64,000 bases of DNA from Pseudonocardia xinjiangensis (GCF_012911925.1 NZ_JAAXKY010000003.1:62001-126000), one strand, 5' to 3'; counted from the stretch's first letter, positions 42,743 to 51,843 are shown. Made by a program: numbers and translations. The notes: a model not told the origin generated them from the letters alone.

Positions 42743-44646
42743 GGCGATCCCTCCTCGGAGCCGGGCGCGCCGGACGGCCGCAGCAGGGGCCGCTGCTCCG
42801 CCTTGTGCGCCTCGTAGGTCTTGCGGGCCTGGTTCGTGCTCATCAGCTGGGCGACCTCGGACACCGGCACGTCCCACCAGCTCTCCGACGACGGGACGGG
42901 CGCGAGCGGGTCGGTCTCGATGTGGATGGCGGTGGTGCGGTCGGACGCGCGGGACCGCGCCAGCGCGGCGCGGAACTCCTCTATCGTCCGGACCCGGATG
43001 ACGTCGGCGCCGAGACTCGCGGCGTTGGCGGCGAGGTCGACCGGGAGCACGTCGCCGTCGAGCTGCCCGGTCTCCGGGTTGCGGTAGCGGTAGGCGGTGC
43101 CGAAGCGCTGCGAACCCAGCGACTCCGAGAGCGCCCCGATCGAGGCGAACCCGCGGTTCTCCACGATGACGACGTTGAGCTTGATCCCCTCGGACACCGC
43201 GGTGACCAGCTCCTGGGACATCATCAGATAGGAACCGTCGCCGACCAGCGCGAACACCTCGCGATCAGGCGCGGCCATCTTCACGCCGAGGGCGCCGGCG
43301 ATCTCGTAGCCCATGCAGGAGTAGGCGTACTCGACGTGGTACTGCTTCGCGTCGCGCGCCCGCCAGAGCATCTGCAGGTCACCCGGCATGGAACCGGCCG
43401 CCTGCACCACGACGTCGCGCGTGTCCATCTCCTCGTTGAGCGCGCCGAGCACCTCGGTCTGGGCCGGGAGCGGCGCGTGTCCCAGGTGGACGGCCTGGTC
43501 CACCACCTGGTTCCACTCCCTGGTGTGGGCCCGGTGCGCCGCGGTGTAGGCGTCGTCGACGCGGTACCCCTCGACCGCGTCGACGAGCGCGTCCAGCGCA
43601 GCCCTCGCGTCGGCCACGAGGGTCGAACCGGCGTGCTTCGCGGCGTCGAAGGCCGCGATGTTGACGTTGACGAAGCGGACGTCCGGGTTCTGGAATGCCG
43701 TGCGCGACGCGGTGGTGAAGTCGCTGTAGCGGGTGCCCACCCCGATGACGACGTCGGCCTCGCGGGCCAGCGCGTTGGCCACGGGGGAACCGGTGGAGCC
43801 CACACCGCCGACGGCCTGCGGGTGGTCCCACAGCAGCGCGCCCTTGCCGGCCTGCGTGTCGGCGACGGGGATGCCCGTGGCCTCGGCGAAGCGGCGCAGC
43901 GCGTCGCCCGCCTCGCTGTAGTGCACCCCACCGCCCGCCACGAGCAGGGGACGGCGGGCCGAGGAGATGATCGCCGCGGCGCGGGCCAGTGCGGCCGGCT
44001 CGGGCACCGGGCGCGGGATGTGCCAGACGCGCTTCGCGAACAGCTCATCGGGCCAGTCGTGCGCCTCGGCCTGCACGTCCTGCGGCAGCGCGATCGTCGC
44101 CGCGCCGGTCTCCGCCGGGTCGGTGAGCACCCGCATCGCTCCGAGCAGCGCCGACGGGAGCTGCTCGGGGCGCCAGACCCGGTCGAAGAAGCGTGACAGC
44201 GGCCGGAACGCGTCGTTCACCGACACGTCGTAGCCGGAGGGCTGCTCCAGCTCCTGCAGCACCGGGCTGGCCACGCGGGTGGCGAAGATGTCCGACGGGA
44301 GCAGCAGCACCGGGATGCGGTTGGTGGTGGCCAGCGCCGCTCCGGTGAGCATGTTGGTGGACCCCGGCCCGATCGACGCCGTGCAGGCCATCGCCTGGAG
44401 CCGGTTGCGCATCCGCGAGTAGCCGACGGCGGCGTGCACCATGCCCTGCTCGTTGCGCGCCAGGTGGTAGGGGAGGTCGCCGCTCTCGGCGGTCTCGAGC
44501 AGCGCCTGCGCGACGCCAGCCACGTTGCCGTGCCCGAAGATGCCGAAGCAGCCGGGGATCAGCCGCTGCTCGATCCCGTCGCGCTCGCTGTACTGGGCGG
44601 CCAGGAACCGGACGAGCGCCTGGGCGACGGTCAGCCGGACGGTCAT
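42739..44646 (-). CDS. iolD: 3D-(3,5/4)-trihydroxycyclohexane-1,2-dione hydrolase
   Basis: The 635-residue thiamine-diphosphate enzyme starts at ATG 44646, coupled to iolB by an ATGA overlap. It has the ThDP-fold N-terminal domain (GNVAGVAQALLE, NEQGMVHAAVGYSRM with the activating Glu, IGPGSTNML), the central domain, and the C-terminal ThDP motif FALVGDGSYLMMSQELVTAVSEGIKLNVVIVEN. It cleaves the cyclic dione to 5-deoxy-D-glucuronate, which IolB isomerises. The length fits the family (about 640). Confidence 0.95.
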   Translation of the reverse strand: MTVRLTVAQALVRFLAAQYSERDGIEQRLIPGCFGIFGHGNVAGVAQALLETAESGDLPYHLARNEQGMVHAAVGYSRMRNRLQAMACTASIGPGSTNMLTGAALATTNRIPVLLLPSDIFATRVASPVLQELEQPSGYDVSVNDAFRPLSRFFDRVWRPEQLPSALLGAMRVLTDPAETGAATIALPQDVQAEAHDWPDELFAKRVWHIPRPVPEPAALARAAAIISSARRPLLVAGGGVHYSEAGDALRRFAEATGIPVADTQAGKGALLWDHPQAVGGVGSTGSPVANALAREADVVIGVGTRYSDFTTASRTAFQNPDVRFVNVNIAAFDAAKHAGSTLVADARAALDALVDAVEGYRVDDAYTAAHRAHTREWNQVVDQAVHLGHAPLPAQTEVLGALNEEMDTRDVVVQAAGSMPGDLQMLWRARDAKQYHVEYAYSCMGYEIAGALGVKMAAPDREVFALVGDGSYLMMSQELVTAVSEGIKLNVVIVENRGFASIGALSESLGSQRFGTAYRYRNPETGQLDGDVLPVDLAANAASLGADVIRVRTIEEFRAALARSRASDRTTAIHIETDPLAPVPSSESWWDVPVSEVAQLMSTNQARKTYEAHKAEQRPLLRPSGAPGSEEGSP

Positions 44647-45548
44647 GAGCGCTCCTCCGTGGTCGTCAGGGGCAGCCGGGGGTCGATCTCCTGGTCGTCC
44701 CACGTGCCGCGGACCCAGCCGTGGGCCGGGTCGTCGCAGATCAGCCAGGCCCGGTCCGGGCTCGGGCCGGCCATGACGTTGAGGTAGTACAGGTCGTAGC
44801 CGGGCACGGCCATCGACGGCCCGTGCCAGCCGTGCGGGATGAGCACGGTGTCGCCGCTGCGCACCTCCGTGCACACGTCGATCTCGCGTCCCGGCCCCGA
44901 GGAGTAGACGCGCTGGTAGGCGATGCCCTCACCGGTGGGCCCCGGCGCGACCTCGAAGTAGTAGACCTCTTCGAGCCGCGCCTCACCCTCGCGCTCCTCG
45001 TCGTGCTTGTGCGGCGGGTAGGACGACCAGTTGGCCGCCGGGGTCAGCACCTCGACGGCGATCAGCTTGTCGGCGTCGAACGCCTCCGGGGTGCAGAAGT
45101 TGTTGACCTGCCTGCTGGCCTGCCCGGCTCCGCGCAGCTCGACCGACACGCCGTCGGCCGGGCCGTACCGGGCCGCCAGCCTGCGGGAGGCTCGGGCCGC
45201 CGGCAGGGCGAACCGGCCGCCCGCCCCGGACGAGACCGTGACCCGTGCATCGCGCGGGACGTACGCGAAGTCGGTGACCCGGGAGAACACGCTCTCGCGC
45301 CCGGCCAGCTCGAAGGTCTCGCCGTCGCACTCCACCACGCAGGCACCGGACAGCGGGAGGACCACCATCTCGTCCTCGCCGGTGTCGAAGCTGACGCGCC
45401 CGCCCGCGGGCAGGTCGAGCACGCGCAGACTGCTGTATCCCCAGCCTGCGGTCCCCGGGGTGATGACGAGGGAGAACGTGCCGTCGGCCGTCTCGCCCCT
45501 GCGGACCACCGGGCCCACGGTCGGCGTCTCGCTCGCGAGCTCGGTCAC
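44643..45548 (-). CDS. iolB: 5-deoxy-glucuronate isomerase
   Basis: The 301-residue protein starts at GTG 45548 (GTGA overlap with the aldolase gene). It is a KduI/IolB-type bicupin: EMVVLPLSGACVVECDGETFELAGRESVF in the first half, and NWSSYPPHKHDEER, LEEVYYFEVAPGPTG and GDTVLIPHGWHGPSMAVPGYDLYYLNVMAGP in the second, with His and Glu zinc ligands (PPHKHDE, EEVYY, HGWHG). It converts 5-deoxy-D-glucuronate to 2-deoxy-5-keto-D-gluconate for IolC. Confidence 0.95.
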   Translation of the reverse strand: MTELASETPTVGPVVRRGETADGTFSLVITPGTAGWGYSSLRVLDLPAGGRVSFDTGEDEMVVLPLSGACVVECDGETFELAGRESVFSRVTDFAYVPRDARVTVSSGAGGRFALPAARASRRLAARYGPADGVSVELRGAGQASRQVNNFCTPEAFDADKLIAVEVLTPAANWSSYPPHKHDEEREGEARLEEVYYFEVAPGPTGEGIAYQRVYSSGPGREIDVCTEVRSGDTVLIPHGWHGPSMAVPGYDLYYLNVMAGPSPDRAWLICDDPAHGWVRGTWDDQEIDPRLPLTTTEERS

Positions 45549-46420
45549 AGCAGGCTCACCGCCGCATCCACGGCTGCGGCGACGTCGTCGTTCGGCGGGT
45601 ACAGCAGGGACCGGCCGATCACCAGCCCCTGGACCGTTGGCAGGGCAAGCGCCTTGCTCCAGCTCGCGAACGCGGCGTCCTGGTCGTCGGTCACCTCGCC
45701 GCCCAGGATCAGTGCTGGCAGCGTCGTGGCGGCCATGGCCCGCTCCATCTCCTCGACTATCGGCACCTTCAGCCACGTGTAGGCGGAGGTGGCTCCCAGC
45801 CCCGCCGCCACGCACGTCGCGCGGATCATGGCCTCGGCGGTGAGCTCGTTGCGTACGCGCCCGTCCACCCGGTGGGAGATGAACGGCTCGACCATCGCCA
45901 TCAGCCCGTTGCGCGCCAGCTCGCCGACCGCGCGCGCACCCGCTTCCAGCGTGGTGACCGTCGCCGGGTCCTCCGGGTCGATCCGCAGCAGCATCTTGCC
46001 GCCCTCGAAGCCGGACGCCGCGATGCTCGGCACGTCGTAGGCGGTGAAGCGGTCGTCGATCTCGAAGCTGGTGCCGGCCAGGCCGCCCCGGTTCATCGAG
46101 CCGACCACCACCTTGTCGTCGAGGGCGCCGAGCAGCAGGAGGTCCTCCAGCACGTCCGGAGTGCCGAGCACGCCGTTCACGCCGGGGCGGGACAGCGCGA
46201 GACAGAGCCGGTCGAGCAGGTCGGCGCGGTCGGCCATGGCCAGCGGCCGGCCACCGGCCCGCAGTGCGCCCCTGGCCGGGTGGTCGGCGGCGATCATCAT
46301 CAGCTTGCCGTGCTCGGCGAGCAGGGAGCCGGGCCTGCGGCGCCGCGCCGCGGCTTCGGCCACGGCCTGCGGCCTGCGCACGCGGCTGTCGATCAGGTTG
46401 CGGAGCTGCTCCTCACGCAC
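45545..46420 (-). CDS. Cgl0159-family (beta/alpha)8 aldolase, probable IolJ equivalent
   Basis: The 291-residue protein starts at GTG 46420 (GAGG upstream) and overlaps iolC by 8 bases. It contains KLMMIAADHPARGALRAG, NGVLGTPDVLEDLLLLGAL, VGSMNRGGLAG, TSAYTWLKVP with a candidate Schiff-base lysine, and LILGGEVTDD, features of the DeoC/LacD-like Cgl0159 proteins of Corynebacterium inositol clusters. Its likely role is to split 2-deoxy-5-keto-gluconate 6-phosphate (made by IolC) into DHAP and malonate semialdehyde; the sequence itself does not prove the reaction. Confidence 0.82.
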   Translation of the reverse strand: MREEQLRNLIDSRVRRPQAVAEAAARRRRPGSLLAEHGKLMMIAADHPARGALRAGGRPLAMADRADLLDRLCLALSRPGVNGVLGTPDVLEDLLLLGALDDKVVVGSMNRGGLAGTSFEIDDRFTAYDVPSIAASGFEGGKMLLRIDPEDPATVTTLEAGARAVGELARNGLMAMVEPFISHRVDGRVRNELTAEAMIRATCVAAGLGATSAYTWLKVPIVEEMERAMAATTLPALILGGEVTDDQDAAFASWSKALALPTVQGLVIGRSLLYPPNDDVAAAVDAAVSLL

Positions 46421-47417
46421 GGATGACCTCCCCGAGTCTCGCCTCGACCTCGTCGGTGGTGGGCATGGCGTCGGAACAGGCGAGCCGTCCCGCGACGATG
46501 GCCCCCGCGGTGTTGCAGAAGCGCATCGCCCGTTCGAGGTCCCACCCCGCCAGCAACGCGTGGCACAGCGCGCCGCCGAACGCGTCGCCGGCACCGAGCC
46601 CGTTCACCACCTCGACGGGCACCGGCGGCACCTGCACCTCCTGGGTGCCGTCGGAGGCGAGTACCCCGGCGGGTCCCTGCTTGACCACGGCCAGTTCGAC
46701 GCCCGCGTCGTGCAGGGCCCGGGCTGCGGCGCGCGGCTCGCGGACCCCGACGGCGGTCTCGCACTCGTCGAGGTTGCCGACCGCCACCGTCACGTGGGGC
46801 AGCGCCTCCTGCATCCACCGGCGGGCCTCCTCGCGGGAGGACCAGAACATCGGCCGGTAGTCGAGGTCGAGCACCGTGATGCCGCCCTTGGCGCGCTCGC
46901 GGAGTGCGGCGAGCGTGGCGCCGCGGCTCGGTTCCTGGGACAAGCCCGTGCCGGTCACCCAGAAGATGTCGGCGGACCGCACCGCGTCCGTGTCGAGCTC
47001 GCCGGTGTGGATCTCCAGGTCGGGGGCCTTGGGGAGGCGGTAGAAGTACAGCGGGAAGTCGTCGGGCGGGAAGATCTCGCAGAAGGTGACGGGGGTGGGC
47101 AGCCCGGGCACCGCCGTGACGTACCGGTCGTCCACGCCGTAGCCGCGCAGCGCGTCGTGCAGGAACTCGCCGAACGGGTCCGCTCCGGTGCGGGTGATCA
47201 CCGCGCTGCGCCTGCCGTGGCGGGCGGCGGCGACGGCGACGTTGGACGCGCTGCCCCCGAGGTACTTGCCGAACGTCTGCACCTCGCGCAGCGACACCCC
47301 GATCTGCAACGGGTAGATGTCCACCCCGATGCGTCCCATCGTGAGCACCTCGAGGGCGCTCGTGCGGTCGCTCCCGGCGTGCGGCGGTGCGTGCCCCGCG
47401 TCGGCCCCCGGCGTCAT
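46413..47417 (-). CDS. iolC: 5-dehydro-2-deoxygluconokinase
   Basis: This 334-residue ribokinase-family (PfkB) protein starts at ATG 47417 behind a GGGAGGA site. It has ALEVLTMGRIGVDIYPLQIG, GGSASNVAVAAARHG, TVLDLDYRPMFW and the catalytic anion hole NGLGAGDAFGGALCHAL near residue 280. It phosphorylates 2-deoxy-5-keto-gluconate at C6. The first 25 or so residues are a non-conserved extension, and a start nearer TMGRIGVD cannot be excluded. It heads the inositol operon, divergent from the GntR gene. Confidence 0.94.
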   Translation of the reverse strand: MTPGADAGHAPPHAGSDRTSALEVLTMGRIGVDIYPLQIGVSLREVQTFGKYLGGSASNVAVAAARHGRRSAVITRTGADPFGEFLHDALRGYGVDDRYVTAVPGLPTPVTFCEIFPPDDFPLYFYRLPKAPDLEIHTGELDTDAVRSADIFWVTGTGLSQEPSRGATLAALRERAKGGITVLDLDYRPMFWSSREEARRWMQEALPHVTVAVGNLDECETAVGVREPRAAARALHDAGVELAVVKQGPAGVLASDGTQEVQVPPVPVEVVNGLGAGDAFGGALCHALLAGWDLERAMRFCNTAGAIVAGRLACSDAMPTTDEVEARLGEVIRA

Positions 47418-47504
47418 CGCTGTCCTCCCGTTCGGGTCGTGCTCCGGGAGTGACCCGGGACACTCCGACAGATGTACTCTGACGACCGGAACCTGTCAAC
47501 ACTT

Positions 47505-47514
47505 TGTCCTGACA
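47505..47514. promoter_or_regulatory. IolR-type operator between iolC and the GntR gene
   Basis: TGTCCTGACA matches the 10-base motif KGWCHTRACA that I recall for GntR-type IolR of Corynebacterium glutamicum, and it is a TGTC/GACA dyad. It lies 88 bp upstream of iolC and 22 bp before the regulator's GTG, where it could control both. Confidence 0.55.
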
Positions 47515-47535
47515 TAAACGACGGAGGAGTACGCC

Positions 47536-48291
47536 GTGGATCGTTCGGGCCCGACCGGCCTGGTCCCGGAGGTGGGGTTGGACCGCACCAGCCCGGTGCC
47601 CCTGTACTTCCAGGTGGCGAGCCGGATGCAGCAGCTCATCGAGAGCGGCGTGCTGCCGGTCGGAGGGCGGCTGGAGAACGAGGTGGAGCTGGCCGAGCGC
47701 CTGGGAGTGTCGCGGCCGACGATCCGCCGGGCCGTGCAGTACCTCGTGGAACGGGGCGTGCTCGTCCGCAAGCGCGGGGTCGGCACGCAGATCGTGCATC
47801 CGAAGGTCCGCCGCCCGGTGGAGCTCTCGAGCCTCTACGACGACCTGGCGAAGTCGGGGCAGAAGCCGCGCACGCAGGTCCGGACGCTGGAGGTGCGGCA
47901 TGCGCCGGACCACGTGGCGGAGGCGCTCGGCCTCGACGAGAACGCTCAGGTCACATGGATGGAGCGACTGCGGTTCGCGGACGGCGAACCGCTCGCGATC
48001 ATGCAGAACGCGGTGCCGGTGGACGTGCTGCCGCTGCGGTGCGAAGACCTCGAAGGGCGAGGGCTCTACGAGCTGCTGCGGGCGGCGGGATACGCGCCGC
48101 GAATGGCCACGCAGGTGGTGGGTGCGCGGGTCGCCACGGCGGCGGAGGCCAGCGTGCTCGAGGACGTCAGGGGTGCGCCGTTGCTCACGATGACGCGCAC
48201 GGCCTGGGACGCGAGCGGCCGAGGCGTGGAGTACGGCTCGCACATCTACCGCGCGAGCCGCTACGCCTTCGAGCTGACGCTCTCCACGTGA
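47536..48291 (+). CDS. GntR family regulator of the inositol operon (HutC/UTRA type)
   Basis: Starting at GTG 47536 with GGAGGAG upstream, the 251-residue protein has a GntR winged helix at about residues 18-85 (PLYFQVASRMQQLIESG, LAERLGVSRPTIRRAVQYLVERGVLVRKRGVGTQI) and a C-terminal UTRA ligand domain (residues about 100-245, with VTWMERLRFADGEPLAIMQNAVP). It is divergent from iolC, so it probably represses the operon until an inositol breakdown intermediate binds. A hairpin follows the stop at 48297-48318. Confidence 0.92.
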   Translation: MDRSGPTGLVPEVGLDRTSPVPLYFQVASRMQQLIESGVLPVGGRLENEVELAERLGVSRPTIRRAVQYLVERGVLVRKRGVGTQIVHPKVRRPVELSSLYDDLAKSGQKPRTQVRTLEVRHAPDHVAEALGLDENAQVTWMERLRFADGEPLAIMQNAVPVDVLPLRCEDLEGRGLYELLRAAGYAPRMATQVVGARVATAAEASVLEDVRGAPLLTMTRTAWDASGRGVEYGSHIYRASRYAFELTLST

Positions 48292-48296
48292 CACGA

Positions 48297-48318
48297 GCCG
48301 GCACTTGTGGGTGCCGGC
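48297..48318 (+). terminator. Hairpin terminator after the GntR gene
   Basis: GCCGGCAC (48297-48304) and GTGCCGGC (48311-48318) form a perfect 8-bp stem with a 6-base loop, 5 bp after the stop. There is no T-run. Confidence 0.6.
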
Positions 48319-48400
48319 CCGTGCTGAAGCTGTCGCGCCGTTGTGTCACCCCACGAGGGCCCGAGGCAGGTGACCCGCAGGCCCTGCCGGGCCCCCGGCG

Positions 48401-48610
48401 TCACCTGTAGCGACGGCTCGGGGCCTCGTCCTCGTCGTCCGCCTCCGGAGGAGCGTACGGGTCGACGTAGTCGTCTTCGGCAACACCGTTGCGGGGTGCC
48501 GTCCCACTCCCGATCTCGCGCTGCAGCGCGTCGAGATCCATGGTGGGGGAGCTGTACTTGAGCTCTCGGGCCACCTTCGTCTGCTTGGCCTTGGCTCGTC
48601 CGCGCCCCAT
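48401..48610 (-). CDS. DUF3073 small protein (Rv0810c-like)
   Basis: The 69-residue protein starts GRGRAKAKQTKVARELKYSS, the invariant DUF3073 start, then PTMDLDALQREIG and an acidic, Tyr/Pro-rich tail (DDYVDPYAPPEADDEDEA). It has an AAGGGGG ribosome binding site. The family is restricted to actinobacteria and unstudied; the Lys/Arg-rich head could contact nucleic acid or the ribosome. In mycobacteria it is next to purM; here it is 23.5 kb away. Confidence 0.9.
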   Translation of the reverse strand: MGRGRAKAKQTKVARELKYSSPTMDLDALQREIGSGTAPRNGVAEDDYVDPYAPPEADDEDEAPSRRYR

Positions 48611-48734
48611 GGCTGGTCCCCCTTACAACAGGGAAGGGGCGGCCGGATAACTCGGCGGCCCCATTCACATCTCATCAATGTCCTGGTGACCACCGTACCT
48701 TGCGGATGGGGTCGTGTGCGATGTGGCACCAGTT

Positions 48735-48748
48735 GTGTGACTTCACAC
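48735..48748. other. Short palindrome in the 213-bp gap upstream of DUF3073
   Basis: GTGTGA (48735-48740) and TCACAC (48743-48748) are inverted around two bases. Its arms resemble a CRP half-site, but the spacer (2, not 6) is wrong for CRP. The gap 48611-48822 otherwise appears to hold only the DUF3073 promoter. Confidence 0.3.
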
Positions 48749-48822
48749 GCTCTCTGCCGCTCGGGCGCGTCGGAGGCGGGGCGTCTGGATCAGCCGATGT
48801 CCGCAGGTGGAGGCCGTGAAGG

Positions 48823-50019
48823 TCAGGTGCCGGCGCTGCGCCCGGCCACCGGCTCGGCCAACCTGATCAACGCGGCGAACGCCCCCAGCGCGGCCACCGC
48901 CCCCATCCCCAGCATCGCGGGCCAGCCGGCGACCTCGGCGACGAGGCCGCCGAGCGGGGGAGCCACCGCGGCGGCCACGTAGTTGGCGGTGTTGGACACG
49001 GCCATCGCGGTGGCGGCCCGGTCAGGTGGAGCGAGCTCGCCCGCCGCGGTGAAGACGAGGCCGTTCCAGCTGATCGCCACCGCGGCGGCGGGCACCAGCA
49101 CGGCGGCGAGCACGGGTGCCGGCCCCGGTTCGAGCGCCGCGGACAGCGCGAACCCGACGGCCGCCGCGACGGCGACGACCCGCAGGGGCCCGAGCCTGCT
49201 CGACACGCGGTCGGACCAGAACCCGTTCCCGAGCCGCCCCAGCGCGCCGAGCACCTGGGTGAGCGCGAGCAGCCCGCTGGACAGGCCGAGGGGGAGCCCC
49301 GCACCCTCGTGCAGCACCTCGACGAGGAAGACCGAGCCGAGGAACTGCGGGACGACCAGCAGCAGGCCCGCGAGGCTCAGCCGCAGCAGCCGCCGGTCCG
49401 CCAGCACGGTCATGACCCCGGTGGCCGGCCGGGTGCCGCGGGCGGGCCGGCCCGGTGGCTCGCGAACCCAGATCGCCACCGCGGCCGCGGCGAGCAGGCA
49501 GGTGGCGGCGAGCGTCAGGAACACGGCCGGGATCCCGCCCGCGGTGGCGATCGCCGGCAGGGCCGCGGCCGCGAGGGCCGCCCCGACCGGTACGGACGTC
49601 TGGCGGACGGCCATCGCCATCCCCCGGCGTCCGGACGGGAACCAGGTGAGCACCGCCCGGCCGCTGGCCGCGTTCACGCTCGCGCCGGATGCGCCCGCGA
49701 GGACCAGGAGGGCGCCTGCGGCGAGCGGGGTGTGGACGAACGCCGTCCCGGCCAGCGCCGCGGCCGCCCCGACCAGCCCGACGCTCATCACCCCGCGCTC
49801 GCCGAACCGGTCGGCCGCCCCGCCCCAGGCGATCAGCGTGAGGACGAGGCCGACGGAGATCGCTCCGATCAGGGTACCGACGGCGGCCAGCCCGAGCCCG
49901 AAGTAGTCACGCAGTGCCGGCGTGACGGCGGAGAGCCCGAGGAAGTAGGCGGCTGTGGCGGCCTGGGCCACGGTGCCCACCGCGAGCACCACCCATCGAT
50001 ACCCGGGGCCCCTCAGCAC
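48823..50019 (-). CDS. MFS transporter
   Basis: The 398-residue protein has 12 predicted hydrophobic helices in two halves. The inter-helix motif GGAADRFGERGVM at about residues 65-78 matches MFS motif A (GxLaDrfGrkr), and a second copy follows the central loop as GNGFWSDRVSSRLGP. It is a probable secondary transporter of a small organic compound, substrate unknown. No regulator or operon partner is adjacent. It is downstream of the folate-binding YgfZ gene but on its own transcript, separated by 86 bp. Confidence 0.9.
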   Translation of the reverse strand: MLRGPGYRWVVLAVGTVAQAATAAYFLGLSAVTPALRDYFGLGLAAVGTLIGAISVGLVLTLIAWGGAADRFGERGVMSVGLVGAAAALAGTAFVHTPLAAGALLVLAGASGASVNAASGRAVLTWFPSGRRGMAMAVRQTSVPVGAALAAAALPAIATAGGIPAVFLTLAATCLLAAAAVAIWVREPPGRPARGTRPATGVMTVLADRRLLRLSLAGLLLVVPQFLGSVFLVEVLHEGAGLPLGLSSGLLALTQVLGALGRLGNGFWSDRVSSRLGPLRVVAVAAAVGFALSAALEPGPAPVLAAVLVPAAAVAISWNGLVFTAAGELAPPDRAATAMAVSNTANYVAAAVAPPLGGLVAEVAGWPAMLGMGAVAALGAFAALIRLAEPVAGRSAGT

Positions 50020-50105
50020 GCGATCGACCGTACGTGGTCATCCCGAAGGGCAGGAGCGCCGTCCCGAGATGTGGACTGTGGGACGGAGCACGCGGCGGCG
50101 CGGGC

Positions 50106-51194
50106 TCAGCCGCGCAGCCCGCCCCGCATCTGGGCGGCGCGACCGGGAGGAGGGGCGTCGTCCTCCGGCGGCACCGAGGACGGGTCGACCGCAGCGGGCG
50201 CCACGCGGTCCTCGGCGCCGGCCACCAGCTCGGCGTCCACCGGCACGGACCGCTTGAGCAGCGCCAGCGCCACCGGGCCCAGCTCGTGGTGCAGGGCCAC
50301 CGTGCCGACCCGGCCGACGGGCCTGCCGTCGCGCAGCACCGGGTCGCCCGGCAGCGGCAGGCGCTCGTCGCCGCCGTCGAGGTGCAGCAGCACCAGCCGG
50401 CGCGGGGGACGGCCGAGGTTGGCCACCCGCGCGACCGTCTCCTGCCCGCGGTAGCAGCCCTTCGTCAGGTGCACGGCCGAGCCGATCCAGCCCACCTCGT
50501 GCGGGATGGTGCGGTCGTCGGTGTCGACGTGCAGCCGGGGCCGCAGGGACTCCACGCGCATCGCCTCGAAGGCCATCGTGCCCGCCGGACGTGCGCCGGC
50601 CGCCGTCAGGCGCTCCCACCAGGCGGCCTGCGCCTCCCGGGGGACGAGCAGGTCGACGGCGTCGGTGCCCGGCCACGTCATCCGACGCGCCACCCCGCCG
50701 TCGGGCAGGGCCAGCGCCCCGTGCGGTGCGGCGGGCACCGCGCAGCCCGCCTTCGCGAGCACGTCCGCCGTGGCCGGGCCGACGATGCTCAGCACCGCGA
50801 GCTCGTCCGTGGCGTCCCGCGGTTCGACCTTCGACCAGAACACCATCTTCTGCAGGTAGCCGAGCAGCTCGGGGACGTCGCCGGGCTCCGTGTCGAGGTA
50901 CACGGTGTCCTGGGCGTGGGCGACCACCATGTGGTGGAGCACGCGGCCGTTGATGTCGAGGATGAGCGCTTCGGTGCCGGTGTCGGACGGCAGCTCGCTG
51001 ACGTGCTGGCTCAGCAGCAGGTGCAGCCAGCTCAGCCGGTCCTCACCGGTGACGGCGATGACGCCGCGGTGCCCGCGGTCGACGACGGCGGCGGTGCGTG
51101 CCATCGCCCGCTGCTCGGCCAGCGGGTCACCCCGGTGGGCGGGCACCTGCGGGTCGGAGTCGGCGCCGGGGAGCGTCTGGTCCGTGCTGGTCAT
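50106..51194 (-). CDS. ygfZ: Folate-binding YgfZ/GcvT-like protein
   Basis: The 362-residue protein starts at ATG 51194, coupled to the Fur gene by an ATGA overlap. It has the GcvT-like N-terminal fold (VIAVTGEDRLSWLHLLLSQHV) and the YgfZ signature KGCYRGQETVARVANLGRPPRRL near residue 250, with the conserved Cys. YgfZ binds tetrahydrofolate and helps maintain Fe-S clusters. The mycobacterial counterpart, as I recall, is Rv0811c, beside DUF3073, as here. The C-terminus is a Pro/Asp-rich, poorly conserved tail. Confidence 0.92.
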   Translation of the reverse strand: MTSTDQTLPGADSDPQVPAHRGDPLAEQRAMARTAAVVDRGHRGVIAVTGEDRLSWLHLLLSQHVSELPSDTGTEALILDINGRVLHHMVVAHAQDTVYLDTEPGDVPELLGYLQKMVFWSKVEPRDATDELAVLSIVGPATADVLAKAGCAVPAAPHGALALPDGGVARRMTWPGTDAVDLLVPREAQAAWWERLTAAGARPAGTMAFEAMRVESLRPRLHVDTDDRTIPHEVGWIGSAVHLTKGCYRGQETVARVANLGRPPRRLVLLHLDGGDERLPLPGDPVLRDGRPVGRVGTVALHHELGPVALALLKRSVPVDAELVAGAEDRVAPAAVDPSSVPPEDDAPPPGRAAQMRGGLRG

Positions 51195-51655
51195 GACAGC
51201 TCCTCTGGCGTGGTCTCGCGGCAGGTGCTGCACATTCCGGACAGGGCTACATGGGAGGGGTCGAGCTCGAAGCCGATGTCGCTGCGCAGCCGGCGGGTCA
51301 GCCCGTCCATCAGGTCGGTGGCGGCCTCGGTGACGGTGCCACAGGAATGGCAGACCAGGTGGACGTGCTGGTGTTCCTGCTCCGAGTAGGTGGGGGCGCC
51401 GTGTCCGAGATGGGTGTGGCGCACGAGTCCGATGCGCTCCATCAGGTCCAGCGTGCGGTAGATCGTGGTGATGTTGACCGCAGGTGCGGCCCGCTGCACC
51501 TCGGTGCAGATCTGCTCCGGGGTGGCGTGGCCGAGGGTGCGGACGGCGTCGAGGACCAGCTGCCGCTGCGGGGTCATCCGTAGGCCCCGTTGGTGCAGCG
51601 TCCGGCGCAGCGCCGATGATCCGCCAGCAGGATCGAGCATCGACGGAGTGTCCAC
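51191..51655 (-). CDS. Fur family metal-dependent regulator
   Basis: Start GTG 51655 is chosen because a TANNNT -10 (TACCAT) ends 7 bases upstream, giving a leaderless 154-residue protein; ATG 51640 would give 149. The N-terminal winged helix is LRRTLHQRGLRMTPQRQLVLDAVRTLG and ITTIYRTLDLMERIGLV. The metal sites include HQHVHLVCHSCGTVTEA and GMCSTCRE: the two CxxC pairs for structural zinc and the His-rich sensing segment. It could respond to iron, zinc or peroxide. It is coupled to ygfZ. Confidence 0.9.
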   Translation of the reverse strand: MDTPSMLDPAGGSSALRRTLHQRGLRMTPQRQLVLDAVRTLGHATPEQICTEVQRAAPAVNITTIYRTLDLMERIGLVRHTHLGHGAPTYSEQEHQHVHLVCHSCGTVTEAATDLMDGLTRRLRSDIGFELDPSHVALSGMCSTCRETTPEELS

Positions 51656-51662
51656 CGGTTCG

Positions 51663-51668
51663 ATGGTA
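51663..51668 (-). promoter_or_regulatory. -10 element for the leaderless fur-like gene
   Basis: On the minus strand TACCAT is followed by 7 bases and then GTG 51655, with no Shine-Dalgarno between. This supports 51655 as the start. Confidence 0.45.
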
Positions 51669-51843
51669 GGCCGTCGGGAGGTCCCTGTCCGGGTGCCCGT
51701 CCGGCGGCCGCCCACGAGCCACCGACGGGGTCAACTCTCCCCTATCGGTATGCTCCGTCAGGGTGAACGACCAGGTTCGGTCGCGAAGATCTACCTACCC
51801 TCGGCGAAATGCAGGGTGACCATACGCTCGGGAGGGGCCGACG

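Noticed and set aside
48735-48748. Possible CRP site
   Set aside because: The arms fit, but the spacer is 2 bases rather than the 6 needed.
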